Positions 16,466 to 25,330 of a stretch of 45,819 nt of DNA are shown here, one piece after another (within the stretch, counting starts at the first letter, position 1; each line of letters starts with the position of its first letter). Source of the stretch: CAZUVM01 sp964623885 (lineage in GTDB: Bacteria; Verrucomicrobiota; Verrucomicrobiia; Limisphaerales; UBA8199); NCBI GenBank assembly GCA_964623885.1, contig CAZUVM010000006.1, positions 1-45,819 of the forward strand, written 5' to 3'. The notes under the pieces were generated by a model. The model saw only the letters and a list, made by a program, of their open reading frames with translations, was not told the origin of the DNA and made no database searches. Position numbers and translations under genes: made by a program.

Positions 16466-16624
16466 TGCAATGAGGAATTCGGAGTGCGGAATGAGAACCC
16501 CAAATCAAACGATAAACAGGAGCAAACGGAGGGAACAGCGGTCTTTTTCTCCTCTGCTTTCGGTTCATTTTTCGATAATCACCATCGACGACTATTTGTG
16601 GATCACGGCTATCAACATCCGGCA

Positions 16625-18415
16625 ATGAGACCGTCCTCCTGGCTTTTTGCTTCCATTACCGGCCTGACACTCGGTTTGACGGCAAGCGCCCAACCAACCG
16701 CGGTGAAGCTCTGGCCGCAGATCACGGCCGGCATCTACAATCATGCCGGCGTGTTGGTCATGAAGTGCGCCGTGGCCGAAGATGGGCTGACGGTGACAGA
16801 TGCCGCCTGGGACACCTACCAAGTCGAAGGTTGTAGCAAGCGTTGGACCCTGAATATGGGCTCGCCCATGAAGGAGTCTTTGAAGCACTTCAAGTTCAGC
16901 CCCGAGTTCTCAGGCTTGCCTGTGAATCTCACCGTCGAGTTCTACAATCCGGCCAAGCCATGGGAGGTTAAGGAGAACTACCAGGAAATCCTGCTGCTGG
17001 GCGGCAAGCAACGAATTGGACTGCCGGAGTGGTTTCACACGCCCACCAATCGGCTTGGCTATGATTTCGATGAAGGTGAGTGGTTTCCGTCCGGATGGTC
17101 GTTGCCTCGTGGCAAGTATGCCCTGTGGCAAGGGGCGGCAAAGGCGCGGCAGACCGATCGCAAGGGCCAGTGCCCGATGTACGACTATGGCTTTACCCAT
17201 GTGGCGCCCTGCGCGATGACCCACAATGGATCCCGCAGCTCACGGGCGCGGCGTGCCCTGCTGTTTGGAGACAATGATTGGATTCCCCATGATGGCGCCA
17301 AGGACAGCTTCACCGCGGACCCAACTAATCCTACAAATTGGATGATCGAGCCGTTCCGGCATCATGCTGAGGAATGTGCCATCATCATCCCGGACTTCGA
17401 AGCTCCGCTCTATCATACTTGGAAAGATTATCAGTACGACGCCTTTGCCAGGCTAATCGGTGAAGTGCGCAGTCAACATCGTGACGTGCTCATCGGCTGT
17501 TGGGGCGTGGGAGTCGTCAAATCGTCTTTCCGCATTTTCGACAGTTCCTGGGACGGTAACCCCACCGGATCAGTCGATCTGAATGGCGCCAGGCAGTGGC
17601 GCGAAAAATGCAACAACCCTGCTGCCGATCTACACCCGGTCTTCAAGCGCTGCAACCTTAACCTCGGCAACCCATCGGTCTATTGGCTCAACAACTCCAA
17701 ACCCTCCCAGCTTTACGCCTTTGTGCAGGAATGGGAGCAAGGCAAGCTGGCCCGGCCTGAGGTGGTCAACATTCTCTCTACTTGGATTCAGGTTGAGTTC
17801 GTCGACAACTATCCGCTCTCCCAATACCGCTTTACCGACGCCAGCGGCAAGGTGCGATGGGAGGGCCTTAAGCATCAAGCGCCCGCTTCCTCCACCTACG
17901 CTTTGTCCTTGTTTGGTCATTGCGTCATGGATGGCCTGCAGTGCTGGGAAATCGGCACCCGCTATTCCGAGGAACTAAAAGACTATTCGGACTGGCGAGT
18001 GCGCGAGCCCAGCGTTAAGCGCACCATCAACGGAGTGGAGACCGACGTCCAATACTATCTAAAATATTTCGGGTTCTACAATTTCCATGTCCTGGGCATG
18101 TGGCAGGCGAGTCAGAACAGGGATATCATTGAAGCCAAAACGGTCTGGGAAATGCCCGAGATCAAAACCTCCACCGGCAATGTTTGGCGAACAGGCGATG
18201 AGCGATATCCAAGTTACGTGAACCTTTATAAAGAGCCCCTTGTTCGCACTAAACTCTCGGAGGATGGGAAGACGCTGCTTGTCCTGGCCTGCAATCCGTA
18301 CAACCAGGGCGTCGAGCAAGCCCGAATTCGGCGGCCCGGCAAGCTGCAGGAATATGGGTTTGAACTGGTGGGCGACTTCCCAATTATAAAGCGCTTCCCA
18401 ATAACAACGCGATGA
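16625..18415 (+). CDS. Large secreted protein of unknown function
   Basis: From the ATG at 16625 the protein (596 residues) begins with a clear signal peptide: MRPSSWLFASITGLTLGLTA, then SAQ as a cleavage site. The mature protein is Trp- and Tyr-rich. CAIIIPDFEAPLYHTWKDYQ, LIGCWGVGVVKSS and HVLGMWQASQNRDI suggest a (beta/alpha)8-like barrel such as in glycoside hydrolases, but I cannot assign a family or name the catalytic acids. The last 100 residues look like a beta-sandwich. It stands alone downstream of rtcB. Confidence 0.7.
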   Translation: MRPSSWLFASITGLTLGLTASAQPTAVKLWPQITAGIYNHAGVLVMKCAVAEDGLTVTDAAWDTYQVEGCSKRWTLNMGSPMKESLKHFKFSPEFSGLPVNLTVEFYNPAKPWEVKENYQEILLLGGKQRIGLPEWFHTPTNRLGYDFDEGEWFPSGWSLPRGKYALWQGAAKARQTDRKGQCPMYDYGFTHVAPCAMTHNGSRSSRARRALLFGDNDWIPHDGAKDSFTADPTNPTNWMIEPFRHHAEECAIIIPDFEAPLYHTWKDYQYDAFARLIGEVRSQHRDVLIGCWGVGVVKSSFRIFDSSWDGNPTGSVDLNGARQWREKCNNPAADLHPVFKRCNLNLGNPSVYWLNNSKPSQLYAFVQEWEQGKLARPEVVNILSTWIQVEFVDNYPLSQYRFTDASGKVRWEGLKHQAPASSTYALSLFGHCVMDGLQCWEIGTRYSEELKDYSDWRVREPSVKRTINGVETDVQYYLKYFGFYNFHVLGMWQASQNRDIIEAKTVWEMPEIKTSTGNVWRTGDERYPSYVNLYKEPLVRTKLSEDGKTLLVLACNPYNQGVEQARIRRPGKLQEYGFELVGDFPIIKRFPITTR

Positions 18416-18488
18416 GGGAGCTGAGCTGTCGGACATCAACACTGCTCAAGCGCGCAGACAACCGATGTCGACTCGCACTGGCACCTTG

Positions 18489-18836
18489 CTACCTGGCAAT
18501 CGGCTCGGCTTTCACATAAATCTCTTTCGACGCTTTATTGAAATACTTGAACAGCGCCGGGCAGAGCCATCCTTCCATTTTAAAATCGGGTGAAAAATAC
18601 CAGTTGCCGCCATACTCCTCGCGACTCCATTCCAACTTCACTTTATAGCCAGGGAATGGGGTTGCAGAGAAAAGTAGACGAAAGCCTTTCTGGGCATTGG
18701 GAATGTCGGCCACCAAAACATCAATCATCGTGTCGGCGCCCGAAACAAAGGGCTCCTTGTCGAGGCCAACGCGCGCATCGTCGAAGACCCACATGCCTTC
18801 ATAGCGGTACGGAACAATCAGGTTAATTGCATTCAT
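18489..18836 (-). CDS. Conserved hypothetical protein, coupled to TfoX-like gene
   Basis: The 115-residue protein starts MNAINLIVPYRYEGMWVFDD, then GLDKEPFVSGADTMIDVLVA, PGYKVKLEWSREEYGGNWYF and WLCPALFKYFNKASKEIYV. It is aromatic and looks like a compact beta-rich domain without signal peptide. The start ATG overlaps the stop of the upstream TfoX-like gene (ATGA), so the two genes are probably co-translated. No function known to me. Confidence 0.7.
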   Translation of the reverse strand: MNAINLIVPYRYEGMWVFDDARVGLDKEPFVSGADTMIDVLVADIPNAQKGFRLLFSATPFPGYKVKLEWSREEYGGNWYFSPDFKMEGWLCPALFKYFNKASKEIYVKAEPIAR

Positions 18837-19183
18837 TGTTTGGGCCGCTTGTTCTTGCCGCCTTTGGATGCAGCTGCCACATCGATGGCCTTCTTGATCC
18901 ACGTCTCCAGTTGGTTCACATCCTCCATCACATCGGCCGGGACTTCGTAGTAGCCCATCGCGCTGTCTTCGCCGAACGGCCGGAATGGTTCCATCCCGCG
19001 TTGCTCAAACTCGGGGCGCGTCGCGTCATTCACTTTGAAGTACAGCCGGTCCTCCGCGATGAGGGCAAAGAACAGTCCATTGGCATAGATTCCTATGCCG
19101 CCAAACATCGATTTTCCGGTGACGGGCGTCACCCGGCCCAGTTGTTCGAGCACAAACTCACGATAGCTTTGAGATACCGCCAT
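18833..19183 (-). CDS. TfoX/Sxy N-terminal domain protein
   Basis: The protein of about 116 residues has the TfoX N-terminal fold: YREFVLEQLGRVTPVTGKSM, then FGGIGIYANGLFFALIAEDRLYFKV, a characteristic segment of this family. It ends in a Lys-rich tail GGKNKRPKQ. In Gammaproteobacteria TfoX controls competence, but stand-alone N-terminal domain proteins like this are widespread with no assigned role. The start at 19183 is ATG; a TTG at 19195 is possible. It overlaps the next gene by four bases. Confidence 0.85.
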   Translation of the reverse strand: MAVSQSYREFVLEQLGRVTPVTGKSMFGGIGIYANGLFFALIAEDRLYFKVNDATRPEFEQRGMEPFRPFGEDSAMGYYEVPADVMEDVNQLETWIKKAIDVAAASKGGKNKRPKQ

Positions 19184-19486
19184 ATGAGGGGACAAAAAGG
19201 GGGGAAACTGAGAAAACGCAGGAAATCATAAGTTTGCTTTCGTCAGAATCAGACGGTGCATCCCGTCGGTGACCTTCATTTCGTAAAGAGAGTTCTTAAC
19301 ATAAACAGATGCGATTGCAACAAGGACAAATCGGCATCTCACCTAATCCACAGGATTTGAAGCGAAACTCTGTTTTCTCTGTTTCCTCCTGTTCGTGTTT
19401 TAGGCAGCGGCCGACATGTCCCGCCGTTTTCACCGCTGTCGTTTTCACCACTTGAGGGCAGGGCGGACCACGTGTAAATCTCCTGC
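19184..19486. other. Intergenic region, no gene seen
   Basis: Between the divergent TfoX-like and MIF-like genes. It contains a pyrimidine-rich stretch (19368-19400) of a kind common between genes in this group, and no convincing ORF or RNA gene. Confidence 0.4.
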
Positions 19487-19834
19487 ATGCCATTGCTGAA
19501 ACTCGAAACAACGGTTCTTCTGACGGAGGAGAAAGAAAGGCCCTTGCTGGCCGCGCTCTCAAAGGCCGTGGCAGGCACCATCGGGAAACCTGAGCAGTAT
19601 GTGATGATCACGGTCTGCCACTCGACGATGTTGATGTCCGCCAAGCCTGGCGACGCCGCATTCGTGGACATCCGCAGTATCGGCGGACTGAACGCTGAAA
19701 CCAACCGGAGGCTTTCCCAGCAAATCTGCAAACTGTTAAAAGATTCCCTCGGGATGGCACCAGAGCGCGTTTACCTGAATTTCAACGACGTAGATTCCGG
19801 TAACTGGGGCTGGAACGGAAGCACCTTCGGATGA
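19487..19834 (+). CDS. Macrophage migration inhibitory factor-like tautomerase
   Basis: This 115-residue protein belongs to the MIF/phenylpyruvate tautomerase family. It begins MPLLKLETTV, so Pro2 becomes the catalytic N-terminal Pro after Met removal. Other family features: GKPEQYVMITV, the acidic start SIGGLNAETNRRLSQQICK, and APERVYLNFNDVDSGNWGWN near the C-terminus, where trimer contacts lie. The length is that of one MIF subunit. A physiological substrate in bacteria is unknown. Confidence 0.9.
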   Translation: MPLLKLETTVLLTEEKERPLLAALSKAVAGTIGKPEQYVMITVCHSTMLMSAKPGDAAFVDIRSIGGLNAETNRRLSQQICKLLKDSLGMAPERVYLNFNDVDSGNWGWNGSTFG

Positions 19835-19867
19835 CGCGGAATGGACTTCGTGGACGAGAACTAATAA

Positions 19868-20650
19868 TCAGCTGTTCGGCGCTTTAGGATACCAGTCACG
19901 CAAGCGCACTTCGACACCGGCGTCTGTACCCACTAGTTCCCTGAATTTATTGATATCGGAGCCGCGGTAGTGATACGGGTACACTATTCGTGGCTTGAAC
20001 GCCCGCACCGCCTGCGCCGCCTGCTCCACCGTCATGGTGTAGGGCAGGTTCATGCAAACAAAGGCCACATCGATGTTCTTCAATGCCCGCATTTCCGGAA
20101 TGTCTTCGGTATCACCACTCAAATAAATGCGCTTGCCCCCAAGGGTCGCCACGTAGCCATTCCCGCGGCCTTTGTTGTGGAATTTGAGCCTCTCCGCAGT
20201 GAGATTGTACATGGGGATTGCTTCGATCTTAACTCCCAGAAGCTCGCTGGTCTGCCCGTTGGTCAGAATTGTTGCGCTCTTTCGTAAATCGGAAGACATC
20301 TGATCGGCGACCGCAGCCGGGCACACAAGCTTCGTATTGGGCCCCGCCAATTCGCCCAGAGTTTCCTTGCTGAAATGGTCACCGTGAATGTCTGTGACCA
20401 GGATCAGGTCTGGTTTGGGCAATCCCTGGAACGCCTTGCCGCCGCCAACCGGGTCCACATAGATTGTTCGGTCCTTCCATTGCAATGCCAGCGTGGCGTG
20501 GTTGATTGGGATAATCTTCAAAGCCCCGTCTTCCGTGGCGATGGTGTCCGGGGTTGGAGCGCCGTCCGCCGGGCATGTCATCAGACCCAAAAGCAAGGAA
20601 AGGATAACTGTCCCGACTGCTGATAAGCCGAGGGAAAGCATGGTTTTCAT
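19868..20650 (-). CDS. Secreted metallo-beta-lactamase-fold hydrolase (UlaG-like)
   Basis: The 260-residue protein has an N-terminal signal peptide (MKTMLSLGLSAVGTVILSLL, cleavage near residues 30-35). The MBL fold shows NHATLALQWKDRTIYVDPV, the metal-binding loop VTDIHGDHFSKET (H89, D91, H92), ERLKFHNKGRGNGYVATLGG, KRIYLSGDTEDIPEM with a metal Asp, and RIVYPYHYRGSD with a last metal His. This pattern is that of the UlaG/L-ascorbate-6-phosphate lactonase-like group. Substrate unknown. Confidence 0.88.
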   Translation of the reverse strand: MKTMLSLGLSAVGTVILSLLLGLMTCPADGAPTPDTIATEDGALKIIPINHATLALQWKDRTIYVDPVGGGKAFQGLPKPDLILVTDIHGDHFSKETLGELAGPNTKLVCPAAVADQMSSDLRKSATILTNGQTSELLGVKIEAIPMYNLTAERLKFHNKGRGNGYVATLGGKRIYLSGDTEDIPEMRALKNIDVAFVCMNLPYTMTVEQAAQAVRAFKPRIVYPYHYRGSDINKFRELVGTDAGVEVRLRDWYPKAPNS

Positions 20651-20760
20651 TATTCATTCCTATGCCCCGATCAATGGGCATGCGCAACTTGAAAACACGA
20701 AACACGCTGATTAAGTCGACAATCTCCAATTCGGCACTGCTTATAGAATTTATGTAAGTA

Positions 20761-20836
20761 TGGTGGGCCCAGAGGGATTTGAACCCCCGACCAAGCGATT
20801 ATGAGTCGCCTGCTCTAACCCCTGAGCTATGGGCCC
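20761..20836 (-). tRNA. ileX: tRNA-Ile (CAU anticodon), CCA encoded
   Basis: On the minus strand the 7-bp acceptor stem is GGGCCCA with TGGGCCC. The D arm is GCTCAGGGGTTAGAGC, and the anticodon loop is ACTCATAATC. The T arm contains GGTTCAAATCC, and A-CCA follows. The anticodon CAU could mean Met, but the arms TTAGAGCAGGCGACTCATAA and CGCTTGGTC match the tRNA-Ile2 pattern known from E. coli, where the C34 is turned into lysidine by TilS to read AUA. Confidence 0.9.
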
Positions 20837-20905
20837 ATGGCCTCACCACAATCTGACGGGCGCTGGCGTTCGGCAAGCCGAAATGCACGCGGCGATGGGC
20901 GAACG

Positions 20906-22036
20906 TCAGTGACTTTCAGATTCTATCAGGTGCGCCCGCGCTTGTCGGACTGCATTGATGTATGCGGAAGGCAGATTCGTCGGTCCGCCACTTTCGGTCC
21001 ACCAACGTGGAACCTCGGTGTAAATCCAAACGTATTTGTCGGACACTCTGAGCGCTTCCTCCACGCTGGCTTGAAACTGGTCGGGGGAGTAAAAGTTATT
21101 GGTGAGATTAATCGTTTCCCATCGCTGCTTGTGCGAGCCGCGATCGAGCCATAAACCAAATCCAAGTGAAACAACAGCGTGGTATTTCGGCGGGTCAGCC
21201 ACGATCGAAAGCAAGCCGGTTTTCATCGTGTCATACTCCTTTTGAAACAGGCGCGTATCTTTGTAGCCATAAGCCAACTCGCAACCATCGATTACTCGGG
21301 TTCCTTTCTCTGCAGCGTCAAGGAGCCCATCAAGAAAACTTGGCAGCAATCCATATTGGCAGTCGACGAGTGGTTTGCTGCCACCACGTATCTGTGCCCA
21401 GGCAATGCTGTAACCAAACGTGAGAAAGACAGTCAGTCCTGGATAACCCGCTTGAAAGGCTTGCATGACCTCGCGGCCACGAACACGCGCCTGGGTTTGA
21501 TATTGTTGCCAACTTTTGCTGGCGGACGATCCCTGCTTGTGGAAATCGAAGACTGGCGCGTTGTAGGGCTCCACATCAAAAAGGATCCCGGCGACATGTC
21601 CTACACGCGCAAGTCTGCCGGCTAAACAGACGTTCGTCAGAACCGGCGCAAAATCGTCGAACCAGTCGATGTCGCCCGGCGTAACATTGAAACGCAAAAA
21701 ATTGTGAGTGAATCGGTGAGGCGCGAGAGCTTTCAGGTCGGCCAAAGCGGGCTCGAGTTCGGCTGCAGTAAATGCCCGTTTGCCCCAGGCATCCCATGTG
21801 AATCGGATTCTCTTCCCGGTGGCGAGTTGATGTTCAACGTGAAATACGCACCCGTCAAAAGGCATCTGCTCCATTTCGGGCAGATGCGCAAGGAGGAATG
21901 AAGTCGAAGGTTCATCCCAACCGAACTCAATCAATCGTTTCGGTGGTGATGAGGCTGCACCAATGAAGATGGATACACTGAATGACAACACGGCGAGTCG
22001 GTGCCAGATAATATTTCGATTTGAAGAGGTCGTCAT
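20906..22036 (-). CDS. Secreted protein of unknown function, barrel-like
   Basis: From the ATG at 22036 the protein has about 376 residues and starts with a signal peptide (IIWHRLAVLSFSVSIFIGAA). The mature part shows strands typical of a TIM-barrel hydrolase-like fold: LIEFGWDEPSTSFLLAHLPE, VAGILFDVEPYNAPVF with a possible acidic centre, LTVFLTFGYSIAW, RVIDGCELAYGY, HAVVSLGFGLW and YVWIYTEVPRWW. No family is recognised. It lies 43 bases after the Nnr gene on the same strand and may be co-transcribed. The frame is open upstream to 22123, overlapping Nnr, which is unlikely to be used. Confidence 0.7.
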   Translation of the reverse strand: MTTSSNRNIIWHRLAVLSFSVSIFIGAASSPPKRLIEFGWDEPSTSFLLAHLPEMEQMPFDGCVFHVEHQLATGKRIRFTWDAWGKRAFTAAELEPALADLKALAPHRFTHNFLRFNVTPGDIDWFDDFAPVLTNVCLAGRLARVGHVAGILFDVEPYNAPVFDFHKQGSSASKSWQQYQTQARVRGREVMQAFQAGYPGLTVFLTFGYSIAWAQIRGGSKPLVDCQYGLLPSFLDGLLDAAEKGTRVIDGCELAYGYKDTRLFQKEYDTMKTGLLSIVADPPKYHAVVSLGFGLWLDRGSHKQRWETINLTNNFYSPDQFQASVEEALRVSDKYVWIYTEVPRWWTESGGPTNLPSAYINAVRQARAHLIESESH

Positions 22037-22079
22037 ATCAGTGCGGCATCTTGCTTTAGCTCTTTGCCTTTCGTGCACG

Positions 22080-23498
22080 CTATTTGGTGACGACGTTTCC
22101 CAGATGTTCGAACAGATCCTCAACCACCCAGTTTCGGCGCGTAGCTTGCAAGCGGTCAGCCGCGGCGCCGTGCTGCCAGACGGCGTAGCAGAGCGTTTTG
22201 AGTGGATCCGGATGCAATTCGGACTGGGTGAGCAAACCAGCTATGTAGCCGGAGAGGACGTCGCCGCTTCCGCCCTGGGCGAGGTGCGGATTGCCGGAGG
22301 AGTTGACATATATCTCCCCGGTGCTGCGGCCGACCAGCGTTTGGTGGCCCTTGAGAACTACCCAACAATCACCAAATCGTTTTGAAACGTTGCGCAATGC
22401 CGCCTGGCGGTTGGCCTGGATTTGCGGTGTCGTTGTACCCAGCAGTCGCGCGGCTTCACCAGGATGCGGCGTCATCACGCGCAATGAGTTTTTCGCCACC
22501 GAACCGAGGGGCAACCAGTCCAATGCGCTGGCGTCGACAATTACCGGCAACGGCGAGTCGCGCCAAAGAAAACGCGCGAGCCTCTTCACCTCATCCGGGA
22601 GCTGCTGGGAAGCCAACCCTGGCCCAATGAGCACCGCGTCCCATTTCCCAGCCAGTTTGCTTTCGGGAATCCAGGGGGTCACCATGACCGCCCGAAGTTG
22701 CGATGCGACTACCTGATATATTTCGGGAAGGGCGTGAAGGGTGACCAGTCCCGGTTGCGCCGCTTGAGCTCCTCGCGCCGTCAACACAGCCGCCCCGTGA
22801 TAACCCGGACTGCCCGCGATAATCGCCAGGTGGCCGTAAGTCCCTTTGTGACTCGCAACCGGCCGGCGCGGCGGATACTTTCCGAAATCCTCCGCCAGCG
22901 TCCATTGCAAATCACTGGTTTGGGAGCACGGACACAATCCAACGTCGTGGGTTACTTCGAGGCGACCAACCAGTGGCCAGGCGGATTCTTGCAGCATTCC
23001 CTGTTTGGGGGCGCCTACTGTGAGCGTCACTGTTGCCTCGATTGCAGCGCCCTCTGGTTGACCGGTATCGCCATTCAATCCAGAGGGGACATCCACCGCG
23101 AGCACGACAGAACGGCTGGCGTTGATGGTTTGGATGAGATTAATCCAATCGCTGGAAAGTGAACGGTTGATTCCTATTCCAAAGAGACCATCAACGACCA
23201 GCGCGGGCTTGTTCGTCAATGACTCCTTAAGCTTATGCAAATCGCCCACCGGGTCAGTTACATTCAGGACATTCACCCGGCGCTGCGCCAGGTGTTCCTG
23301 CGCGCCCCTGGCATCATCACCGTTGTGCCCCTTGCCTGCAACGATCAGGATCTCATCACCTTCCCGAGTTAACTCCCTGGCGCGCTGCGCCACGCGTGCG
23401 GAGACCATCCGAATCACTACCGCTTCGGTTTGCCCGCCCGCCCAAGTGGCCTTTTCCCACTCTCGCATCTGAGCGATGGTAATTACCGGCACCGGCAT
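22080..23498 (-). CDS. nnr: Bifunctional NAD(P)H-hydrate repair enzyme Nnr
   Basis: The 472-residue protein fuses two activities that repair damaged NAD(P)H. The N-terminal epimerase domain (YjeF-N, about residues 1-205) has EKATWAGGQTEAVVIRMVSA, IVAGKGHNGDDARGAQEHL, VVDGLFGIGI and AVDVPSGLNGDTG. The C-terminal ADP/ATP-dependent dehydratase domain (about 215-472) has HKGTYGHLAIIAGSPGYHGA, PHPGEAARLLG, VVLKGHQTLV and the ribokinase-like HLAQGGSGDVLSGYIAGLL. The start ATG at 23498 begins the conserved part. It acts in the cytoplasm. Confidence 0.95.
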   Translation of the reverse strand: MPVPVITIAQMREWEKATWAGGQTEAVVIRMVSARVAQRARELTREGDEILIVAGKGHNGDDARGAQEHLAQRRVNVLNVTDPVGDLHKLKESLTNKPALVVDGLFGIGINRSLSSDWINLIQTINASRSVVLAVDVPSGLNGDTGQPEGAAIEATVTLTVGAPKQGMLQESAWPLVGRLEVTHDVGLCPCSQTSDLQWTLAEDFGKYPPRRPVASHKGTYGHLAIIAGSPGYHGAAVLTARGAQAAQPGLVTLHALPEIYQVVASQLRAVMVTPWIPESKLAGKWDAVLIGPGLASQQLPDEVKRLARFLWRDSPLPVIVDASALDWLPLGSVAKNSLRVMTPHPGEAARLLGTTTPQIQANRQAALRNVSKRFGDCWVVLKGHQTLVGRSTGEIYVNSSGNPHLAQGGSGDVLSGYIAGLLTQSELHPDPLKTLCYAVWQHGAAADRLQATRRNWVVEDLFEHLGNVVTK

Positions 23499-23687
23499 GA
23501 AATCAAGTTACCTGCGAGCGAACAGGGAACAAGGTAAAAGGCCGTGAGGCCACAGAGTTTAGAGGTTTGTTGAAATCTTTGAAGCTCATCAAATCTCGAT
23601 GTGCCTCGTGTGTGGCGTGAGCCGTTTTTTCTGAGGCAGAACAGGGTTTTTGTTTGTGACCCGTCCAGGCCGGAGCGAAATTGAGCT

Positions 23688-24446
23688 GTGCACGACGAAC
23701 AACAACGGCTGAGGGAATTACTTCGTGCCGGCAGACGAATGCTGGTCTTCACTGGTGCCGGGATCTCGACCGCGAGCGGAATCCCCGATTTTCGGGGACC
23801 GGATGGCATTTGGAAAAAACGGCAACCCGTTTATTACCTTGATTTCATGCGCTCAGAAGCCGCGCGGGTAGAGCACTGGGACTATAAACTCGAAGGCTGG
23901 CCAGGTTTTCGCGATGCGCGGCCCAATGCTGTTCATCACGCGATTGTGAGCCTTGAAAAAGCGGACCGGCTCGAGATGTTGGTTACCCAGAACATCGATG
24001 GTCTTCATGCGAGCGCCGGCACTACCGCGGTTCGCCTCACTGAACTTCATGGCACAAACGCCAAAATTGAATGCCAATCCTGCGGCGAGCTTTCCGAACC
24101 GGAACCTCACTTTGAGTCTTTTCGACGCACGCGCCGGCCGCCAACTTGTGCTTGTGGCGGGTTTCTCAAACCCGCCACTATCAGCTTTGGCCAGAATTTG
24201 CGCAACGAAGTCCTCGAACGGGCGCAACAAGCAGCCCTCCGGGCCGACCTGGTCATCGCGCTAGGCTCCACTCTGTCCGTCTACCCGGCGGCTAATATCC
24301 CCCTGATCTCTGCCGCCAAAGGCGCTCCTTACATCATTATTAACCGCGGCCCTACGGAGCACGATTCCTTCAAAGAAGTCACCCTTCGCCTCGAAGGTGA
24401 TGTCGGCGCAATCTTCCCACCGGCTGTATCAGAAGCACTAGCCTAA
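23688..24446 (+). CDS. cobB: Sir2-family NAD-dependent protein deacylase
   Basis: This 252-residue sirtuin removes acyl groups from lysines using NAD+. Motifs: VFTGAGISTASGIPDFRGPD, TQNIDGLHASAG, the catalytic H121 in LTELHG, zinc Cys pairs C129/C132 and C154/C156, FGQNLRNEVLERA and ALGSTLSVYPAAN near the NAD site. The start is GTG at 23688. The gene symbol is used in the broad sense for bacterial sirtuins. It appears monocistronic. Confidence 0.93.
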   Translation: MHDEQQRLRELLRAGRRMLVFTGAGISTASGIPDFRGPDGIWKKRQPVYYLDFMRSEAARVEHWDYKLEGWPGFRDARPNAVHHAIVSLEKADRLEMLVTQNIDGLHASAGTTAVRLTELHGTNAKIECQSCGELSEPEPHFESFRRTRRPPTCACGGFLKPATISFGQNLRNEVLERAQQAALRADLVIALGSTLSVYPAANIPLISAAKGAPYIIINRGPTEHDSFKEVTLRLEGDVGAIFPPAVSEALA

Positions 24447-24571
24447 GAAGAACGTAGCAGCCTTGCACCAGGCGGAAACGGACCAGCTCCCCTTGCAGCT
24501 TGTGCGTACGCGCAATTCACATCTTACGAGCGGAATCCGCTCGCGGTCGTCAGCATTGCCAATCCGCAGTT

Positions 24572-24916
24572 CTAAAGCCGATTGCGGCCCGACGCTTTTG
24601 CTTTTGCCCATCTGGCGCGCGCAGCCGCGGCAATGGCTGCTCGCCCGGCAGCGCTGATTTTGCGCCTCGATTTCGCAGCGCCGGTTTTGCGGCCCATTCT
24701 GCCCCGGGCAGCAGCCATTCTCTTCCGTACACCCGCGCGGATATTCTCGATGGCTTGTGGGCTTAGCCTTCGCCTCACTACCCCAAATGCTGATGCAGTT
24801 GACTGACCGAGAATTTGACCCAGTTCCCGTTCGAGAGCCTGGATTCGTTCTTTCAAACTGGCGGCGGCTCTCAATTGCTGCGGCGTGAGACTCGTGAGTA
24901 AGTTCATGTCGGCCAC
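24572..24916 (-). CDS. Small coiled-coil basic protein (Ala/Arg-rich tail)
   Basis: The 114-residue protein has a predicted coiled coil, LKERIQALERELGQILGQ, then RRRLSPQAIENIRAGVRKRM and a histone-H1-like Ala/Arg/Lys-rich tail containing ISAAGRAAIAAAARARWAKA. Such tails suggest nucleic-acid binding, though the protein has no known family here. A GAAAGG box lies just before the GTG start (24916); the ATG at 24907 is an alternative. It shares its coiled-coil style with the next upstream small gene and would be transcribed from the same promoter-like motif at 25331-25364. Confidence 0.55.
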   Translation of the reverse strand: MADMNLLTSLTPQQLRAAASLKERIQALERELGQILGQSTASAFGVVRRRLSPQAIENIRAGVRKRMAAARGRMGRKTGAAKSRRKISAAGRAAIAAAARARWAKAKASGRNRL

Positions 24917-24987
24917 TATGGACCTTTCTTCATGAACCGCAACTCTTTTGTAAGAGAAAGTGTTCTAGCTCCATCAGGCGAGCAGGA

Positions 24988-25233
24988 TCACTTGCCTGGG
25001 TCCACGGCAAGCACTTTGGCCAGTTGCTCGCGGAGTTGTTTAAGCTTGTGTTGGAGTCTTTGTGCTCGTCGGAGCTCACTCTCCGTTAGAACGTGTTGCG
25101 CTGAAGGGATTGAAGGGCTCGGTCCGATGTTAAGACCGGCGGCAGGGGTAACATGTCTGGTTAGCATAGTGAGGTAATTGCCATCGCGGGGTTTCAATTG
25201 TGGTTGTCCTGAATCAAAAACTGGCTGCTGCAC
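24988..25233 (-). CDS. Small coiled-coil protein
   Basis: The 81-residue frame ends in LRRAQRLQHKLKQLREQLAK, a clear heptad-like coiled coil comparable to that of the neighbour at 24572. The listed start is a GTG at 25233 that lies inside a strong hairpin; the ATG at 25167 (59 residues) is more likely. Its small size makes reality uncertain. It and the next gene lie behind the promoter-like motif at 25331-25364. Confidence 0.4.
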   Translation of the reverse strand: MQQPVFDSGQPQLKPRDGNYLTMLTRHVTPAAGLNIGPSPSIPSAQHVLTESELRRAQRLQHKLKQLREQLAKVLAVDPGK

Positions 25234-25253
25234 GAAATCATCGTGCAGCAGCC
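25223..25253 (-). terminator. 13-bp perfect hairpin followed by T run
   Basis: GGCTGCTGCACGA (25253-25241 on the minus strand) pairs with TCGTGCAGCAGCC (25235-25223) around a 5-base loop, and the minus strand continues AGTTTTTG. It is a strong intrinsic-terminator shape, placed about 80 bases downstream of the sigma-type promoter motif at 25331-25364 and upstream of two small coiled-coil genes. Confidence 0.7.
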
Positions 25254-25330
25254 GTTCCCCTCCCTCGGCTGTTCCCCGTATTCAGCCCGATTGGCGTCCT
25301 TTTCGGTGGCCTGATTTTTGTCCACACTGC

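Noticed and set aside
20761..20836. tRNA as tRNA-Met
   Set aside because: The CAU anticodon allows Met, but the D and anticodon arms match the tRNA-Ile2 pattern modified by TilS.
24947..24980. Further TTTTGTAAGA on the plus strand
   Set aside because: It matches the -35-like part, but 16 bases on there is no CGWAT, and no plus-strand gene follows.
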